Source: Robertmurraya kyonggiensis (GTDB lineage: Bacteria; Bacillota; Bacilli; Bacillales; Cytobacillaceae). From it: a stretch of 64,000 nucleotides of DNA. Shown here piece by piece: positions 20,261-30,370 of this stretch. A program made the position numbers and the translations under genes. The notes below the pieces were generated by a model. The model was not told the origin of the DNA. It made no database searches and saw nothing but the letters and a program-made list of their open reading frames with translations. The stretch is from assembly GCF_005116465.1 (NCBI RefSeq), contig NZ_SWBM01000001.1:806001-870000 (forward strand), written 5' to 3'. Numbering within the stretch: position 1 is the stretch's first letter; the number at the start of each line of letters is the position of its first letter.

Positions 20261-20503
20261 ATGATGAAACAATCCATTAACATTCAAGACCAGTTTTTGA
20301 ATCAGTTGCGTAAGGACGGTATCAGCGTTACAGTATTTTTATTAAATGGTTTCCAATTAAGAGGCCAGATCAAGGGCTTTGATAATTTTACTGTTTTGTT
20401 TGAATCAGAAGGTAAGCAGCAGCTTGTATACAAGCATGCGATTTCAACCTTTGCGCCTCAAAGGAATGTTCAAATTGATTTAGAAGGTCCACAACAATCA
20501 TAA
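20261..20503 (+). CDS. hfq: RNA chaperone Hfq
   Basis: 80 residues. The Sm1 motif ([23 protein letters not shown] without its full length quoted: [18 protein letters not shown]) and the Sm2 motif [10 protein letters not shown] are both intact, so it should form the hexameric ring that binds sRNAs. The start is ATG 20261 or the next ATG at 20264, both after GAGGAGGATCC. It follows miaA in an operon. Confidence 0.97.
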   Translation: MMKQSINIQDQFLNQLRKDGISVTVFLLNGFQLRGQIKGFDNFTVLFESEGKQQLVYKHAISTFAPQRNVQIDLEGPQQS

Positions 20504-20816
20504 TTAATAGCGATTTCTTCATATAGGAAAATTGCTTGAAAATTGGTTCGAAGGAAAAACTAATACGTCATAAATATTTCTAAGGCTCACTTCATACACA
20601 ATGAGGTGGGTCTTTTAGTTTGAGAAAAAATCCTAATGAAATAGGACTGAATTGAATACATATAGATTAGTTACCTTTTTTTGAAGTTGAATATCACAAG
20701 AGCGAGTCCTAAATAGGCATTTGTCACAACAATAGCATTCTTTGAGTATATTGTTTTTAAGGAAGGCTTTCTAAAAAAAGACGAAATTGCCTTGAAAGAA
20801 ATGAGAGGTGAAAGCT
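20504..20816. other. Intergenic region between hfq and spoVK with a hairpin
   Basis: About 310 bp. A hairpin at 20582-20618 (AAGGCTCACTTCAT / ATGAGGTGGGTCTT, then TTTTAG) probably ends miaA-hfq transcription. The rest is AT-rich and holds no gene; the spoVK promoter was not identified. Confidence 0.6.
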
Positions 20817-21764
20817 TTGGACCAACCTTTTCGCATGAAAAATAACGGACAAATTAGTATTGTCCTTAATTCACAACAGAGAAAAACATTAGAAAAAGAA
20901 CTTCCAGATTTAAAAGTTGTTCCAAAGGAAATGCAACAAGAGCATGCCGCGTTAAAGGAAATTGAAGAAGAACTCGGTGCACTTGTTGGAATGGATGAAA
21001 TGAAAAAAACAATAAAAGAAATTTATGCTTGGATATATGTCAATAAAAAGCGAGAAGAAGTAGGTTTAAAAGCGGGAAAGCAAGCTCTTCATATGATGTT
21101 TAAAGGAAATCCTGGAACAGGAAAAACAACAGTTGCAAGATTAATTGGTAAGTTGTTTCATCGGATGAATGTTCTATCGAAAGGGCATCTTATTGAAGCA
21201 GAAAGGGCAGATTTAGTCGGAGAGTATATTGGCCATACTGCACAGAAAACAAGAGACTTAATTAAAAAGGCAATGGGTGGAATTTTGTTTGTTGATGAGG
21301 CTTATAGTTTAGGGCGCGGGGGAGAAAAAGATTTTGGTAAAGAAGCAATCGATACGATGGTCAAGCATATGGAGGATAAGCAACATGATTTTATCCTCAT
21401 ATTAGCTGGCTACTCGCGAGAAATGGATCAATTTTTAACTTTAAACCCAGGGTTATATTCACGCTTTCCGCTTGTCATTGATTTTCCTGACTATACGATT
21501 GATCAGCTGATGGAAATTGGTGGGAAAATGCTGAAGGAAAAAGAATATACATTGAGCCATGAAGCGGAAAAGAAACTCCGTGAACATTTATACTGGGTGA
21601 AGACATCCTTAAGTTTAACAAGTTTCTCGAACGGAAGATATATGCGAAATATTATTGAAAAATCGATTCGTTCTCAATCAATGAGATTGCTTTTACAAAA
21701 CCATTATGACCGACATGATTTGATGACGTTACGGAGTAATGACTTGATATTGGATGATTATTAG
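20817..21764 (+). CDS. spoVK: Stage V sporulation protein K, AAA+ ATPase
   Basis: 315 residues from TTG 20817, which follows AGAGGTG at 6 bp; a GTG at 20808 overlaps that ribosome site and is less likely. This is a CbxX/CfqX-type AAA+ ATPase: Walker A GNPGTGKTT, Walker B GILFVDEAYSL, sensor LILAGYSREM and arginine finger region NPGLYSRFP. SpoVK acts in the mother cell at stage V; its substrate is unknown. It sits after hfq as in B. subtilis and ends at a terminator shared with the convergent TRIC gene. Confidence 0.96.
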   Translation: MDQPFRMKNNGQISIVLNSQQRKTLEKELPDLKVVPKEMQQEHAALKEIEEELGALVGMDEMKKTIKEIYAWIYVNKKREEVGLKAGKQALHMMFKGNPGTGKTTVARLIGKLFHRMNVLSKGHLIEAERADLVGEYIGHTAQKTRDLIKKAMGGILFVDEAYSLGRGGEKDFGKEAIDTMVKHMEDKQHDFILILAGYSREMDQFLTLNPGLYSRFPLVIDFPDYTIDQLMEIGGKMLKEKEYTLSHEAEKKLREHLYWVKTSLSLTSFSNGRYMRNIIEKSIRSQSMRLLLQNHYDRHDLMTLRSNDLILDDY

Positions 21765-21765
21765 A

Positions 21766-21796
21766 AAAAGGATCCAGCGCGGACTGGATCCTTTTA
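21766..21796. terminator. Bidirectional terminator spoVK / TRIC gene
   Basis: AAAAGGATCCAG / CTGGATCCTTTT, 12-bp perfect stem between two convergent genes. Confidence 0.88.
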
Positions 21797-22420
21797 CATT
21801 TTATAAAACGCACCTTTTTTTTCGAAGGATAATCTTTTCGGAAGCCTCCAGTTGTATGTATAAGATAGTACACGCAATAATGTGACAAGAACAAAAAGAA
21901 TGTACAACTCCATCGAGCTTACAGCTAGTTTAAGCCCGATGGCTAGGCCACACACGATTGCCCATACCCCGTATATTTCTGCTTGTAAAATAAGTGGTTT
22001 TCTTCCAGCGAGTAAATCTCGAATCATCCCACCGCCACTACCGGTTAGAACAGCAGCAACAATGACAGCACTTAATGATAAATTCATTTTAACAGCATAC
22101 ATTGCCCCTTGAATGGCGAAGGCGGATAATCCAATGGCGTCAAAAAAGTTTCCCCATCTTTGCCAAAGCTTTAGGAGATTGTTAAGAAATAAGAATACGA
22201 TTGTAATAGATAGTAGGGCGATTTGAAAAAATACACCTTGCTCCCATAATGCGGAGACAGGCACTCCGATTAAAAGGTTTCGTATTGCTCCACCACCAAA
22301 TGCGGTAACAATTCCTAATATGTATACTCCTAAAATATCAAAATCCTCTTCCATGGCAATAATGGCACCGCTCATGGCGAAGGCAACTGTGCCAATCATA
22401 CTTAATACTTCCCAAGTCAT
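21794..22420 (-). CDS. TRIC/UPF0126 family membrane channel protein
   Basis: 208 residues with about seven membrane segments and the two-fold UPF0126 repeat: GTVAFAMSGAIIAME near the start, and the Gly-rich turns FGGGAIRNLLIG and GSGGGMIRDLL, one per repeat. The family (B. subtilis YvgT) is related to trimeric intracellular cation channels. It lies on the strand opposite to spoVK and hflX and is not part of the B. subtilis locus. The physiological role is unknown. Confidence 0.9.
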   Translation of the reverse strand: MTWEVLSMIGTVAFAMSGAIIAMEEDFDILGVYILGIVTAFGGGAIRNLLIGVPVSALWEQGVFFQIALLSITIVFLFLNNLLKLWQRWGNFFDAIGLSAFAIQGAMYAVKMNLSLSAVIVAAVLTGSGGGMIRDLLAGRKPLILQAEIYGVWAIVCGLAIGLKLAVSSMELYILFVLVTLLRVLSYTYNWRLPKRLSFEKKGAFYKM

Positions 22421-22646
22421 GCTATTTTTCTCCTCTAATCTACAAATCTCAGATGCAAGCTTTTCAAATTATTTGATTCGAATAAGCTCTTCAGTAAATT
22501 TTTGCAAACAAACAATTTGATTTTATCATGGAAGGCTCTATTCTCCAATGAAAAATTCGTTTTGTGGAACAATATTTGATATGATGAAAGCAAAGTGTTA
22601 TTTGTTGTCCCAAATGGGAGGCAACTTGTAGTAAGGAGGCAATTTA

Positions 22647-23903
22647 GTGAATCAAGAAACTAGCTATGAAAAAGTCATCATCGTTGGCTGTCAAACAACG
22701 GAGGATGAACTTCGATATGAATATTCGATGGATGAGCTTGAGTCCTTAACAGAAACAGCAAAAGGAAAGGTCGTTGCAAAATTAATTCAAAAGCGTGACC
22801 GTGTTCATCCCTCTACATACATAGGAAAAGGTAAAGTTGAAGAATTAAGAGCGCTTGAGGAAGAACTTGAAGCAGATTTAATTATCTTTAATGATGAATT
22901 ATCTCCGAGTCAGGTCAGAAATCTTTCCGCAAACATTGATGCAAGAATTATTGATCGAACCCAATTAATTCTGGATATCTTTGCAACGCGTGCTCGATCG
23001 AAAGAAGGAAAATTGCAAGTTGAGCTTGCTCAGCTCCATTATCTTTTACCTAGACTTGGTGGACAAGGTACTCAACTCTCAAGACTTGGTGCAGGGATTG
23101 GAACTAGAGGTCCTGGGGAAACGAAGCTAGAATCTGACCGTCGTCATATTCGTAGAAGGATTGATGATATTAAGAATCAATTATCTGTCATTGTCCAGCA
23201 TCGAGACCGCTACCGGGAAAGAAGAAAGAAAAATAAGACATTCCAGATTGCAATTGTCGGTTATACAAATGCAGGAAAATCAACGCTTTTTAACCGATTA
23301 ACGGAAGCGGATTCTTTTGAAGAGAATCAATTATTCGCAACCCTTGATCCAATGACGCGAAAAGTCATCTTACCTAGTGGCTTTGGTGCACTCATAACAG
23401 ATACGGTTGGATTTATTCAAGACCTTCCGACAACATTGATTGCGTCTTTTCGTTCTACATTAGAAGAGGTAAGTGAGGCTGACTTAATCCTTCATGTAGT
23501 CGACATGTCGAATGAGGATTATTTTCAGCATGAGGAAACGGTACATAAACTATTAGAGGATTTAGAGGTTCATCAAATTCCACAGCTAACCGTCTACAAT
23601 AAGCGGGATTTACAGCATATAGATTTTGTTCCAACCGCAAAGACAGCGACGATTAGCATCAGTGCTTTTGATAAGGACGATCGAATTCGTTTGAAGCAGA
23701 AGATTGAAAAGCTAGCCATTCAATCAATGGAATATTATCATGTAGAAGTTCCATCTTCAGAAGGGAAGCTGCTTTCCCAGTTGAAGAATGAAACGATTTT
23801 AAGAGAATTAAATTTTCATGAAGAAAAACAAGCCTATGTTTGTAAAGGATATGCACTCACAGACCATCAAATTTATGGACAGTTGAAAAAATATACAGTT
23901 TAG
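22647..23903 (+). CDS. hflX: GTPase HflX
   Basis: 418 residues (B. subtilis YnbA 419). The N-terminal HflX domain carries [14 protein letters not shown] and the [15 protein letters not shown] nucleotide-binding segment, followed by a coiled stretch. The G domain shows [14 protein letters not shown] (G1), [10 protein letters not shown] (G3) and YNKRDL (G4). HflX binds the large ribosomal subunit and can split stalled ribosomes. GTG start follows TAAGGAGG. It is followed at 12 bp by ynbB, the conserved pair leading into glnRA. Confidence 0.96.
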   Translation: MNQETSYEKVIIVGCQTTEDELRYEYSMDELESLTETAKGKVVAKLIQKRDRVHPSTYIGKGKVEELRALEEELEADLIIFNDELSPSQVRNLSANIDARIIDRTQLILDIFATRARSKEGKLQVELAQLHYLLPRLGGQGTQLSRLGAGIGTRGPGETKLESDRRHIRRRIDDIKNQLSVIVQHRDRYRERRKKNKTFQIAIVGYTNAGKSTLFNRLTEADSFEENQLFATLDPMTRKVILPSGFGALITDTVGFIQDLPTTLIASFRSTLEEVSEADLILHVVDMSNEDYFQHEETVHKLLEDLEVHQIPQLTVYNKRDLQHIDFVPTAKTATISISAFDKDDRIRLKQKIEKLAIQSMEYYHVEVPSSEGKLLSQLKNETILRELNFHEEKQAYVCKGYALTDHQIYGQLKKYTV

Positions 23904-23915
23904 AAGGAGAGCAAC

Positions 23916-25187
23916 ATGTTTCAACAATTAAAGTATGGGGTCAAGCTAGAAAAAATCATAAAGGAAGTAGAGGTGAAAATTGACCCATTACATAAAGAAA
24001 TCGATGAGAGAATCGACCGAAATCAATTTCGTGTTTTATCGAGTTTTCAAAACAAGCGCGTGAGTGACTCACATTTCATACCATCAACCGGCTATGGCTA
24101 TGATGATATTGGCCGAGACACACTAGAAGAAATATATGCTGAAGTGTTTGGTGGGGAAGCGGGACTTGTGAGACCACAGATTATTTCTGGAACACACGCG
24201 ATTTCTATTGCGCTATTTGGCGTACTTCGACCAGGGGATGAACTTCTCTATATTACTGGGAAGCCGTATGACACGTTAGAAGAAATTGTCGGGATTCGAG
24301 GGAATGGAGTCGGTTCCTTAAAGGAATACGGAATTTCTTATAATAGTGTTGCCTTAACGGAAGATGGTCAAATTGATTATCAAGCGATTAAAGAAGCGAT
24401 GAAGCCGAATACGAAAATGATTGGAATTCAGCGTTCCAAAGGCTATGCCAACCGACCTTCCTTTACCATCGCTCAAATTAAAGAAATGATTGATTTTGTA
24501 AAAGAGATTAAGTCAGATACCGTTGTGTTTGTCGACAACTGTTATGGAGAATTTGTAGAAGACTTGGAGCCATGCCATGTTGGGGCTGATCTAATGGCGG
24601 GTTCGCTCATTAAAAATCCAGGTGGGGGGCTGGCGAAGACTGGCGGATATCTCGTTGGAAAACAGGAATGGATTGAAGCTTGTTCTTATCGTTTGACATC
24701 GCCTGGTATCGGACGCGAGGCAGGAGCATCCCTGTATAGCCTGCAGGAAATGTACCAAGGATTTTTCTTAGCGCCTCATGTTGTTGGACAAGCATTAAAA
24801 GGTGCGATCCTAACGGCCGCTACATTAGAGAAGCTAGGAATGAATACAAATCCAAAGTGGAATGCATCCCGTACTGATTTAATCCAGTCTGTACAATTTG
24901 ATGATAAGGAGAAAATGGTTGCCTTTTGCCAAGCAATTCAATTTGCTTCACCTATTAATTCGCATGTCACTCCGTATCCAAGCTATATGCCTGGTTATGA
25001 GGATGATGTGATTATGGCTGCAGGGACATTCATCCAAGGAGCAAGCATCGAATTAACTGCAGACGGCCCGACTCGCCCTCCATACGTTGCCTATGTACAA
25101 GGAGGATTAACCTATTCACATGTAAAAATGGCGATTTGTATCGCATTGAATCACTTATTAGAAAAGGGTCTTTTACAGATTGATTAA
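23916..25187 (+). CDS. ynbB: YnbB-family PLP-dependent enzyme (methionine gamma-lyase/aluminium resistance family)
   Basis: 423 residues of the fold-type I PLP family named after an aluminium resistance protein. The likely PLP lysine is in GSLIKNPGGGLAKTGGY. Other family marks are STGYGYDDIGRDTLE, HAISIALFGVLRPGDELL and DNCYGEFVE. The biochemical reaction in Bacillus is not established; C-S lyase activity is predicted. It lies between hflX and glnR as in B. subtilis and probably forms an operon with hflX. Confidence 0.9.
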   Translation: MFQQLKYGVKLEKIIKEVEVKIDPLHKEIDERIDRNQFRVLSSFQNKRVSDSHFIPSTGYGYDDIGRDTLEEIYAEVFGGEAGLVRPQIISGTHAISIALFGVLRPGDELLYITGKPYDTLEEIVGIRGNGVGSLKEYGISYNSVALTEDGQIDYQAIKEAMKPNTKMIGIQRSKGYANRPSFTIAQIKEMIDFVKEIKSDTVVFVDNCYGEFVEDLEPCHVGADLMAGSLIKNPGGGLAKTGGYLVGKQEWIEACSYRLTSPGIGREAGASLYSLQEMYQGFFLAPHVVGQALKGAILTAATLEKLGMNTNPKWNASRTDLIQSVQFDDKEKMVAFCQAIQFASPINSHVTPYPSYMPGYEDDVIMAAGTFIQGASIELTADGPTRPPYVAYVQGGLTYSHVKMAICIALNHLLEKGLLQID

Positions 25188-25225
25188 AACTTTAGATTAC
25201 TAGAAAAAAATATTTAATTTTTTTA

Positions 25226-25242
25226 TGTTACAAAACCTAACA
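25226..25242 (+). promoter_or_regulatory. GlnR/TnrA operator 1 of glnRA
   Basis: TGTTACAAAACCTAACA is an exact match to TGTNA-N7-TNACA, 6 bp upstream of the -35. Confidence 0.88.
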
Positions 25243-25247
25243 TGGTG

Positions 25248-25276
25248 TTGACAGAAAAACTAACATTTCATATAAT
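25248..25276 (+). promoter_or_regulatory. Sigma-A promoter of glnRA overlapped by a second GlnR site
   Basis: -35 TTGACA (25248-25253), 17-bp spacer, -10 TATAAT (25271-25276). A second GlnR/TnrA-like site TGACAGAAAAACTAACA (25249-25265, one mismatch) covers the -35, which is the expected arrangement for autorepression. Confidence 0.88.
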
Positions 25277-25309
25277 AAAAACATGATAGAAAGGTGGAGA
25301 GACAATCGC

Positions 25310-25720
25310 ATGAGCGGAAGTGAAATTCGTCGTACGATGCCACTATTTCCAATAGGAATTGTGATGCAATTAACTGATTTAACTGCACGTCAAATCCGCT
25401 ACTACGAGGAACACCAATTGATATCTCCAGCAAGAACAGAAGGGAATCGGAGAATGTTTTCTCTTAATGATATTGACCTTCTCCTTGAAATTAAGGATTT
25501 AATTGATCAAGGTGTCAATCTCGCTGGAATTAAACAACTTTTTTCCTCTAAGGAAAAGCAAGTAGTGACAGAAGAAATGCAGAAGGAAGCTAAAAAAGTA
25601 AGACGCGAATTGTCTGATGATGAATTGAGGAAAATTCTTCGGTCTGAATTAACGCAGGCTGGAAGATTTAATCGTTCCTCGTTGCGTCAAGGAGATATGT
25701 CTCGCTTTTTTAAGTCATAA
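25310..25720 (+). CDS. glnR: Nitrogen repressor GlnR (MerR family)
   Basis: 136 residues (B. subtilis 135). The ATG at 25310 gives [20 protein letters not shown], the family N-terminus; an in-frame ATG at 25283 lacks a ribosome site. The MerR-type winged helix shows [24 protein letters not shown] without further quoting (key: [15 protein letters not shown]). The C-terminal tail ends in the conserved RQGDMSRFF, which senses feedback-inhibited glutamine synthetase. It is autoregulated through the two upstream sites and is co-transcribed with glnA, 28 bp downstream. Confidence 0.97.
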   Translation: MSGSEIRRTMPLFPIGIVMQLTDLTARQIRYYEEHQLISPARTEGNRRMFSLNDIDLLLEIKDLIDQGVNLAGIKQLFSSKEKQVVTEEMQKEAKKVRRELSDDELRKILRSELTQAGRFNRSSLRQGDMSRFFKS

Positions 25721-25748
25721 AAAGAAGTAAGAATGGGGAGGAAGAAGC

Positions 25749-27083
25749 ATGGCGAAGTTTACAAAAGATGATATCAAAAGATTGGCAAGTGAGGAGAACG
25801 TAAAGTTTATCCGTCTACAATTCACAGACATCTTAGGAACAATTAAGAATGTGGAGATTCCTATCAGTCAGCTTGAAAAAGCATTAGACAACAAAATGAT
25901 GTTTGATGGTTCTTCTATCGAAGGATTCGTTCGTATTGAAGAATCTGATATGTACCTATATCCAGATCTAGATACATGGGTAGTTTTCCCGTGGACAGCT
26001 GAAAAAGGTAAAGTAGCACGCTTGATTTGTGATATTTACAATCCAGATGGTACACCATTCTTAGGTGACCCACGTAACAACCTCCGTCGTATTTTGAAAG
26101 AGATGGAAGAGTTAGGATTCACTGATTTCAACTTAGGACCTGAACCAGAATTCTTCTTATTCAAGCTTGATGAAAAAGGCGACCCAACTCTTGAACTAAA
26201 TGATGCTGGTGGTTACTTTGACCTTGCTCCAACAGACCTTGGTGAAAACTGCCGCCGTGATATCGTTTTAGAATTAGAAGAAATGGGTTTTGAAATTGAA
26301 GCATCTCACCATGAGGTTGCTCCTGGTCAGCACGAAATTGACTTCAAATATGCTGATGCAATTACAGCATGTGACCAAATTCAAACCTTTAAATTAGTTG
26401 TAAAAACGATTGCTCGTAAGCATGGTCTTCATGCGACATTCATGCCAAAACCATTATTCGGTGTAAACGGTTCTGGAATGCACAGCAACGTTTCATTATT
26501 CAAAAACGGAGAAAATGCGTTCTACGATCCAACTGGAAACTTAGAACTAAGCGATACAGCTCGTCAATTCATTGCTGGTATCATTAAGCATGCTCCAAAC
26601 TTCACTGCTGTAACGAACCCAACAGTGAACTCTTACAAGCGTCTAGTTCCTGGTTATGAAGCACCTTGCTATGTTGCATGGTCTGCTAGAAACCGTTCGC
26701 CATTAATTCGTATTCCTGCTTCTCGCGGTTTAAGTACTCGTGTTGAAGTAAGAAGCGTAGACCCAGCTGCTAACCCATATTTAGCAATGGCTGTTCTTTT
26801 AAGTGCTGGTCTTGACGGAATTAAGAATAACTTAACTCCTCCAGCTCCAGTAGATCGTAACATCTATGTAATGACAAGAGAAGAGCGCATTGAAGAGGGA
26901 ATCATTGATTTACCAGCTACTTTAGCTCAAGCTCTTGATCAATTAAAATCTGATGAAGTTATGACTTCTGCTCTTGGAGATCACATTCTTGAGCACTTCA
27001 TCGAAGCAAAAGAGATCGAATGGGATATGTTCCGCACTCAAGTTCATCCTTGGGAAAGAGAACAATACATGTCCATGTATTAA
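25749..27083 (+). CDS. glnA: Glutamine synthetase type I
   Basis: 444 residues, as in B. subtilis. GlnA condenses glutamate and ammonia with ATP. Signature segments are [16 protein letters not shown], the catalytic [10 protein letters not shown]-like stretch ([15 protein letters not shown]), [12 protein letters not shown] and NRSPLIRIP. The feedback-inhibited form is also the co-regulator that activates GlnR and holds TnrA. It is the second gene of glnRA and is followed by a strong terminator. Confidence 0.99.
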   Translation: MAKFTKDDIKRLASEENVKFIRLQFTDILGTIKNVEIPISQLEKALDNKMMFDGSSIEGFVRIEESDMYLYPDLDTWVVFPWTAEKGKVARLICDIYNPDGTPFLGDPRNNLRRILKEMEELGFTDFNLGPEPEFFLFKLDEKGDPTLELNDAGGYFDLAPTDLGENCRRDIVLELEEMGFEIEASHHEVAPGQHEIDFKYADAITACDQIQTFKLVVKTIARKHGLHATFMPKPLFGVNGSGMHSNVSLFKNGENAFYDPTGNLELSDTARQFIAGIIKHAPNFTAVTNPTVNSYKRLVPGYEAPCYVAWSARNRSPLIRIPASRGLSTRVEVRSVDPAANPYLAMAVLLSAGLDGIKNNLTPPAPVDRNIYVMTREERIEEGIIDLPATLAQALDQLKSDEVMTSALGDHILEHFIEAKEIEWDMFRTQVHPWEREQYMSMY

Positions 27084-27090
27084 TAAATGC

Positions 27091-27128
27091 AAAAACCCCT
27101 TAACCATTCCTGTGGTTAAGGGGTTTTT
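27091..27128 (+). terminator. Terminator of glnRA
   Basis: AAAACCCCTTAACCA / TGGTTAAGGGGTTTT, 15-bp stem with a T-run. Confidence 0.95.
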
Positions 27129-27301
27129 TGTGCTTGAATTCGTTCAACCATCTTAATAAAGTAAGTTGTCTGGGCTAGGGTAAAGAGTGCGAAGAGAGGG
27201 ATAAAGATAAGTATAATCTTTCGGTGCCAAGTTAAGTTATATTTCATAGTAATTGCCGAAGTGATAAAACTAGTAAGGAAGTGTGTGAAAAAATGCCCCA
27301 T
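27116..27301 (-). CDS. Possible small membrane protein, 61 residues
   Basis: ATG at 27301 follows AAAGGATTGAATCT on the minus strand. The product has two hydrophobic parts (FLTSFITSAI and IILIFIPLFALFTLAQTTYFI) and a basic end. Its stop codon lies inside the glnA terminator, so the reading frame uses that hairpin as its own end. No family recognised. Translation signal and membrane pattern favour a real gene, but it is short. Confidence 0.45.
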   Translation of the reverse strand: MGHFFTHFLTSFITSAITMKYNLTWHRKIILIFIPLFALFTLAQTTYFIKMVERIQAQKTP

Positions 27302-27425
27302 AGATTCAATCCTTTCGTCCTTTTTATCTAGTGTGGCGCAAATTTTGAATCAACATTCCTATTTGCATATTTATCCTTATTGAAGGGGAAATTATTCCAG
27401 ATATGTGGAGTAGGAGGCTAGTCTG

Positions 27426-27926
27426 ATGAAGATTATGAAATACACGAAACCATTGCTAATACTAATGATGATTCTACCTTGGCTATCGATTCCTTTGCTA
27501 GGGAAAGCTGCATTTAAAAGATTTTTATCGGCTGGTCTATTTATTTCCTTAATGGTTCGATTGGTTAACTTCATTGCGAAAAAACGAAAATGGTGGTGGT
27601 GGTATACAAAACTCCATCCAGAACTCTCGGGGTCAATACCTTTAATAGTTGGACCGTTTTTTATCGGTTCAATGTGGATTCTAAAGCTAACCTATGGAAA
27701 GTTTTTTAAATACATGTTAATAAACTTAATCGTTGACGCATTTTTTACTTTTATATTAGTAGATCATTGGTTAACCAAATTTGGGATCGCCTCATTGGTT
27801 CGTATGAAAAAGATTCAATTATTAGGAGTGTTCGTCATCCTTGCATTACAGTTATATGGTTTTCAATATGTAAAAGAAAATTTTTCAGGATTTTTGAAGG
27901 GTAAGTTTCATCAAAATATGAATTAA
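27426..27926 (+). CDS. Multi-spanning membrane protein of unknown function
   Basis: 166 residues with about four membrane segments (residues 8-24, 36-52, 74-92, 98-118) and a fifth near 132-150. An aromatic stretch KRKWWWWYTKLHPEL follows the second segment. It resembles uncharacterised Bacillaceae proteins seen near lexA, but no domain name can be given. The start follows AGGAGG at 27410-27416. It ends convergently with lexA and shares a terminator with it. Confidence 0.75.
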   Translation: MKIMKYTKPLLILMMILPWLSIPLLGKAAFKRFLSAGLFISLMVRLVNFIAKKRKWWWWYTKLHPELSGSIPLIVGPFFIGSMWILKLTYGKFFKYMLINLIVDAFFTFILVDHWLTKFGIASLVRMKKIQLLGVFVILALQLYGFQYVKENFSGFLKGKFHQNMN

Positions 27927-27943
27927 TCATGAATGTATAAATA

Positions 27944-27972
27944 GAAAAAAGCAAGCGACAGCTTGCTTTTTA
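27944..27972. terminator. Bidirectional terminator between the membrane protein gene and lexA
   Basis: AAAAAGCAAGC / GCTTGCTTTTT perfect stem with a 4-nt loop. Confidence 0.9.
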
Positions 27973-27986
27973 GTCATATCTTATAC

Positions 27987-28610
27987 TTAATGAATATGGC
28001 GATAAACACCAATTACTTTACCAAGAATAGAGACATTTCTCAAAATAATAGGTTCCATAGTAGAGTTTTCTGGTTGAAGGCGGATGTAATCTTTTTCTTT
28101 GAAGAAACGCTTAACCGTTGCTTCGTCTTCGTCTGTCATAGCTACAACAATATCTCCGTTATTAGCTGATTGTTGCTGTCTAACGATAACATAGTCACCA
28201 TCTAAAATTCCCGCTTCAATCATGCTTTCTCCCATAATCTCTAACATGAAAACATTCTCATCATCAGCAGCAAGTCGCTCTGGTAATGGGAAATATTCCT
28301 CCACGTTTTCGATGGCTGTTATAGGTAAGCCTGCTGTTACCTTTCCGACAACCGGTACATTAATGACCTTGCTCTTTGGAATATTAGAAGCCTCGTCGAT
28401 TTCTAAAATCTCAATCGCGCGTGGCTTGGTAGGGTCACGACGGATAAGTCCTTTACTTTCAAGTCTTGCTAAGTGGCCGTGAACGGTAGAACTTGAAGCA
28501 AGTCCAACAGCCTCACCGATTTCTCTAACGGATGGTGGGTATCCTTTAAGCTTAACTTCGTCTTTTATAAATTCAAGAATATCTTGTTGTCTTTTTGATA
28601 GCTTAACCAT
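27987..28610 (-). CDS. lexA: SOS repressor LexA
   Basis: 207 residues (B. subtilis 205). The N-terminal winged helix ([30 protein letters not shown]) binds SOS boxes. The cleavage site is the Ala-Gly of GKVTAGLP; the peptidase pair is Ser in GESMIEAG and Lys in EATVKRFFK. RecA filaments trigger self-cleavage. It is divergent from yneA, with three LexA boxes between them, so it is autoregulated. Confidence 0.98.
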   Translation of the reverse strand: MVKLSKRQQDILEFIKDEVKLKGYPPSVREIGEAVGLASSSTVHGHLARLESKGLIRRDPTKPRAIEILEIDEASNIPKSKVINVPVVGKVTAGLPITAIENVEEYFPLPERLAADDENVFMLEIMGESMIEAGILDGDYVIVRQQQSANNGDIVVAMTDEDEATVKRFFKEKDYIRLQPENSTMEPIILRNVSILGKVIGVYRHIH

Positions 28611-28669
28611 ACTTTCACACCTCGAATCTTATTTCTTGTTTCAATTATAGCATGTATTACCAATTGATA

Positions 28670-28683
28670 CAAACATAAGTTCG
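28670..28683 (-). promoter_or_regulatory. LexA box 1 (lexA-yneA intergenic)
   Basis: On the minus strand CGAACTTATGTTTG, a good match to CGAAC-N4-GTTYG, near the lexA side. Confidence 0.8.
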
Positions 28684-28691
28684 AATTTTTG

Positions 28692-28721
28692 TTGACACAA
28701 AACAAATGTTCGTATTATAAT
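28692..28721 (+). promoter_or_regulatory. yneA promoter containing LexA box 2
   Basis: -35 TTGACA (28692-28697), -10 TATAAT (28716-28721), 18-bp spacer. A LexA box (minus-strand CGAACATTTGTTTT, 28699-28712) fills the spacer, so LexA would block RNA polymerase directly. Confidence 0.82.
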
Positions 28722-28734
28722 AAATTCAAATAAA

Positions 28735-28748
28735 CGAACATACATTCT
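28735..28748 (+). promoter_or_regulatory. LexA box 3 (yneA leader)
   Basis: CGAACATACATTCT, matching the SOS box with two changes in its right half, just upstream of the yneA ribosome site. Confidence 0.65.
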
Positions 28749-28765
28749 TAAATGAGGTGTTTTTA

Positions 28766-29754
<989 letters not shown>

Positions 29755-29828
29755 GCTCATTCCTTGTAAAAAGAGCTGATTCATAGTAATATTTATGTTA
29801 CTCAAGGTAAAGAAAAAGGAGCTTAATC

Positions 29829-30062
29829 ATGCTTTCAAAAGAAAAAATGGCAAGAATTAATGAGCTAGCAAATAAAGCGAAGCAAACGCGTCTTACTGAT
29901 GAGGAAGCGAAAGAACAAACTTTACTTCGCAAAGAATATTTGGAGACTTTTCGCTCATCTATGCTTACAACATTAAAAGGTGTAACCATCATGGATCCTG
30001 ATGGTAATGATGTTACTCCAGATAAATTGAAGCAGTACCAAAATAAAAATAAATTAAATTAA
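29829..30062 (+). CDS. ynzC: YnzC, DUF896 protein
   Basis: 77 residues, the same length as B. subtilis YnzC, with the DUF896 two-helix hairpin (KMARINELANKAKQ, EEAKEQTLLRKEYL) and a C-terminal DPDGNDVTPDKLK. The start follows AAAAGGAGC. It is the last gene of the LexA-controlled operon and ends at a terminator. Molecular role unknown. Confidence 0.94.
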   Translation: MLSKEKMARINELANKAKQTRLTDEEAKEQTLLRKEYLETFRSSMLTTLKGVTIMDPDGNDVTPDKLKQYQNKNKLN

Positions 30063-30068
30063 AAGTTA

Positions 30069-30104
30069 TAAAGGAATGCGTATATATACGTTATTCCTTT
30101 TTTT
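30069..30104 (+). terminator. Terminator of yneA-yneB-ynzC
   Basis: AAAGGAATGCGTAT / ATACGTTATTCCTTT stem followed by a T-run. Confidence 0.85.
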
Positions 30105-30370
30105 AATTCCTTTGAAAGGATATATATATTACACATAGAGACAAAAAATAGTGGGAAAATAGGAACAAAATTGATTTTTTCTTTAAATATTTACTTTATA
30201 GGTTGTGAAAAAATTAACAGGCATATATATTTAATAGGTAGAGTGAATTTCATTCTTGTCACTTTAGCATTGAAAAAAGTTATGCCAGTATATTCAACTT
30301 CGCCTTTTTCTTTTACTAAATGCCTGAAAGTTTCACTTACGAAAAGGAATACATAGGAGGGATAGATACA
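30105..30370. other. AT-rich leader region of tkt
   Basis: About 265 bp with only short overlapping frames on both strands that lack ribosome sites. It should contain the tkt promoter; none was chosen with confidence. Confidence 0.45.
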
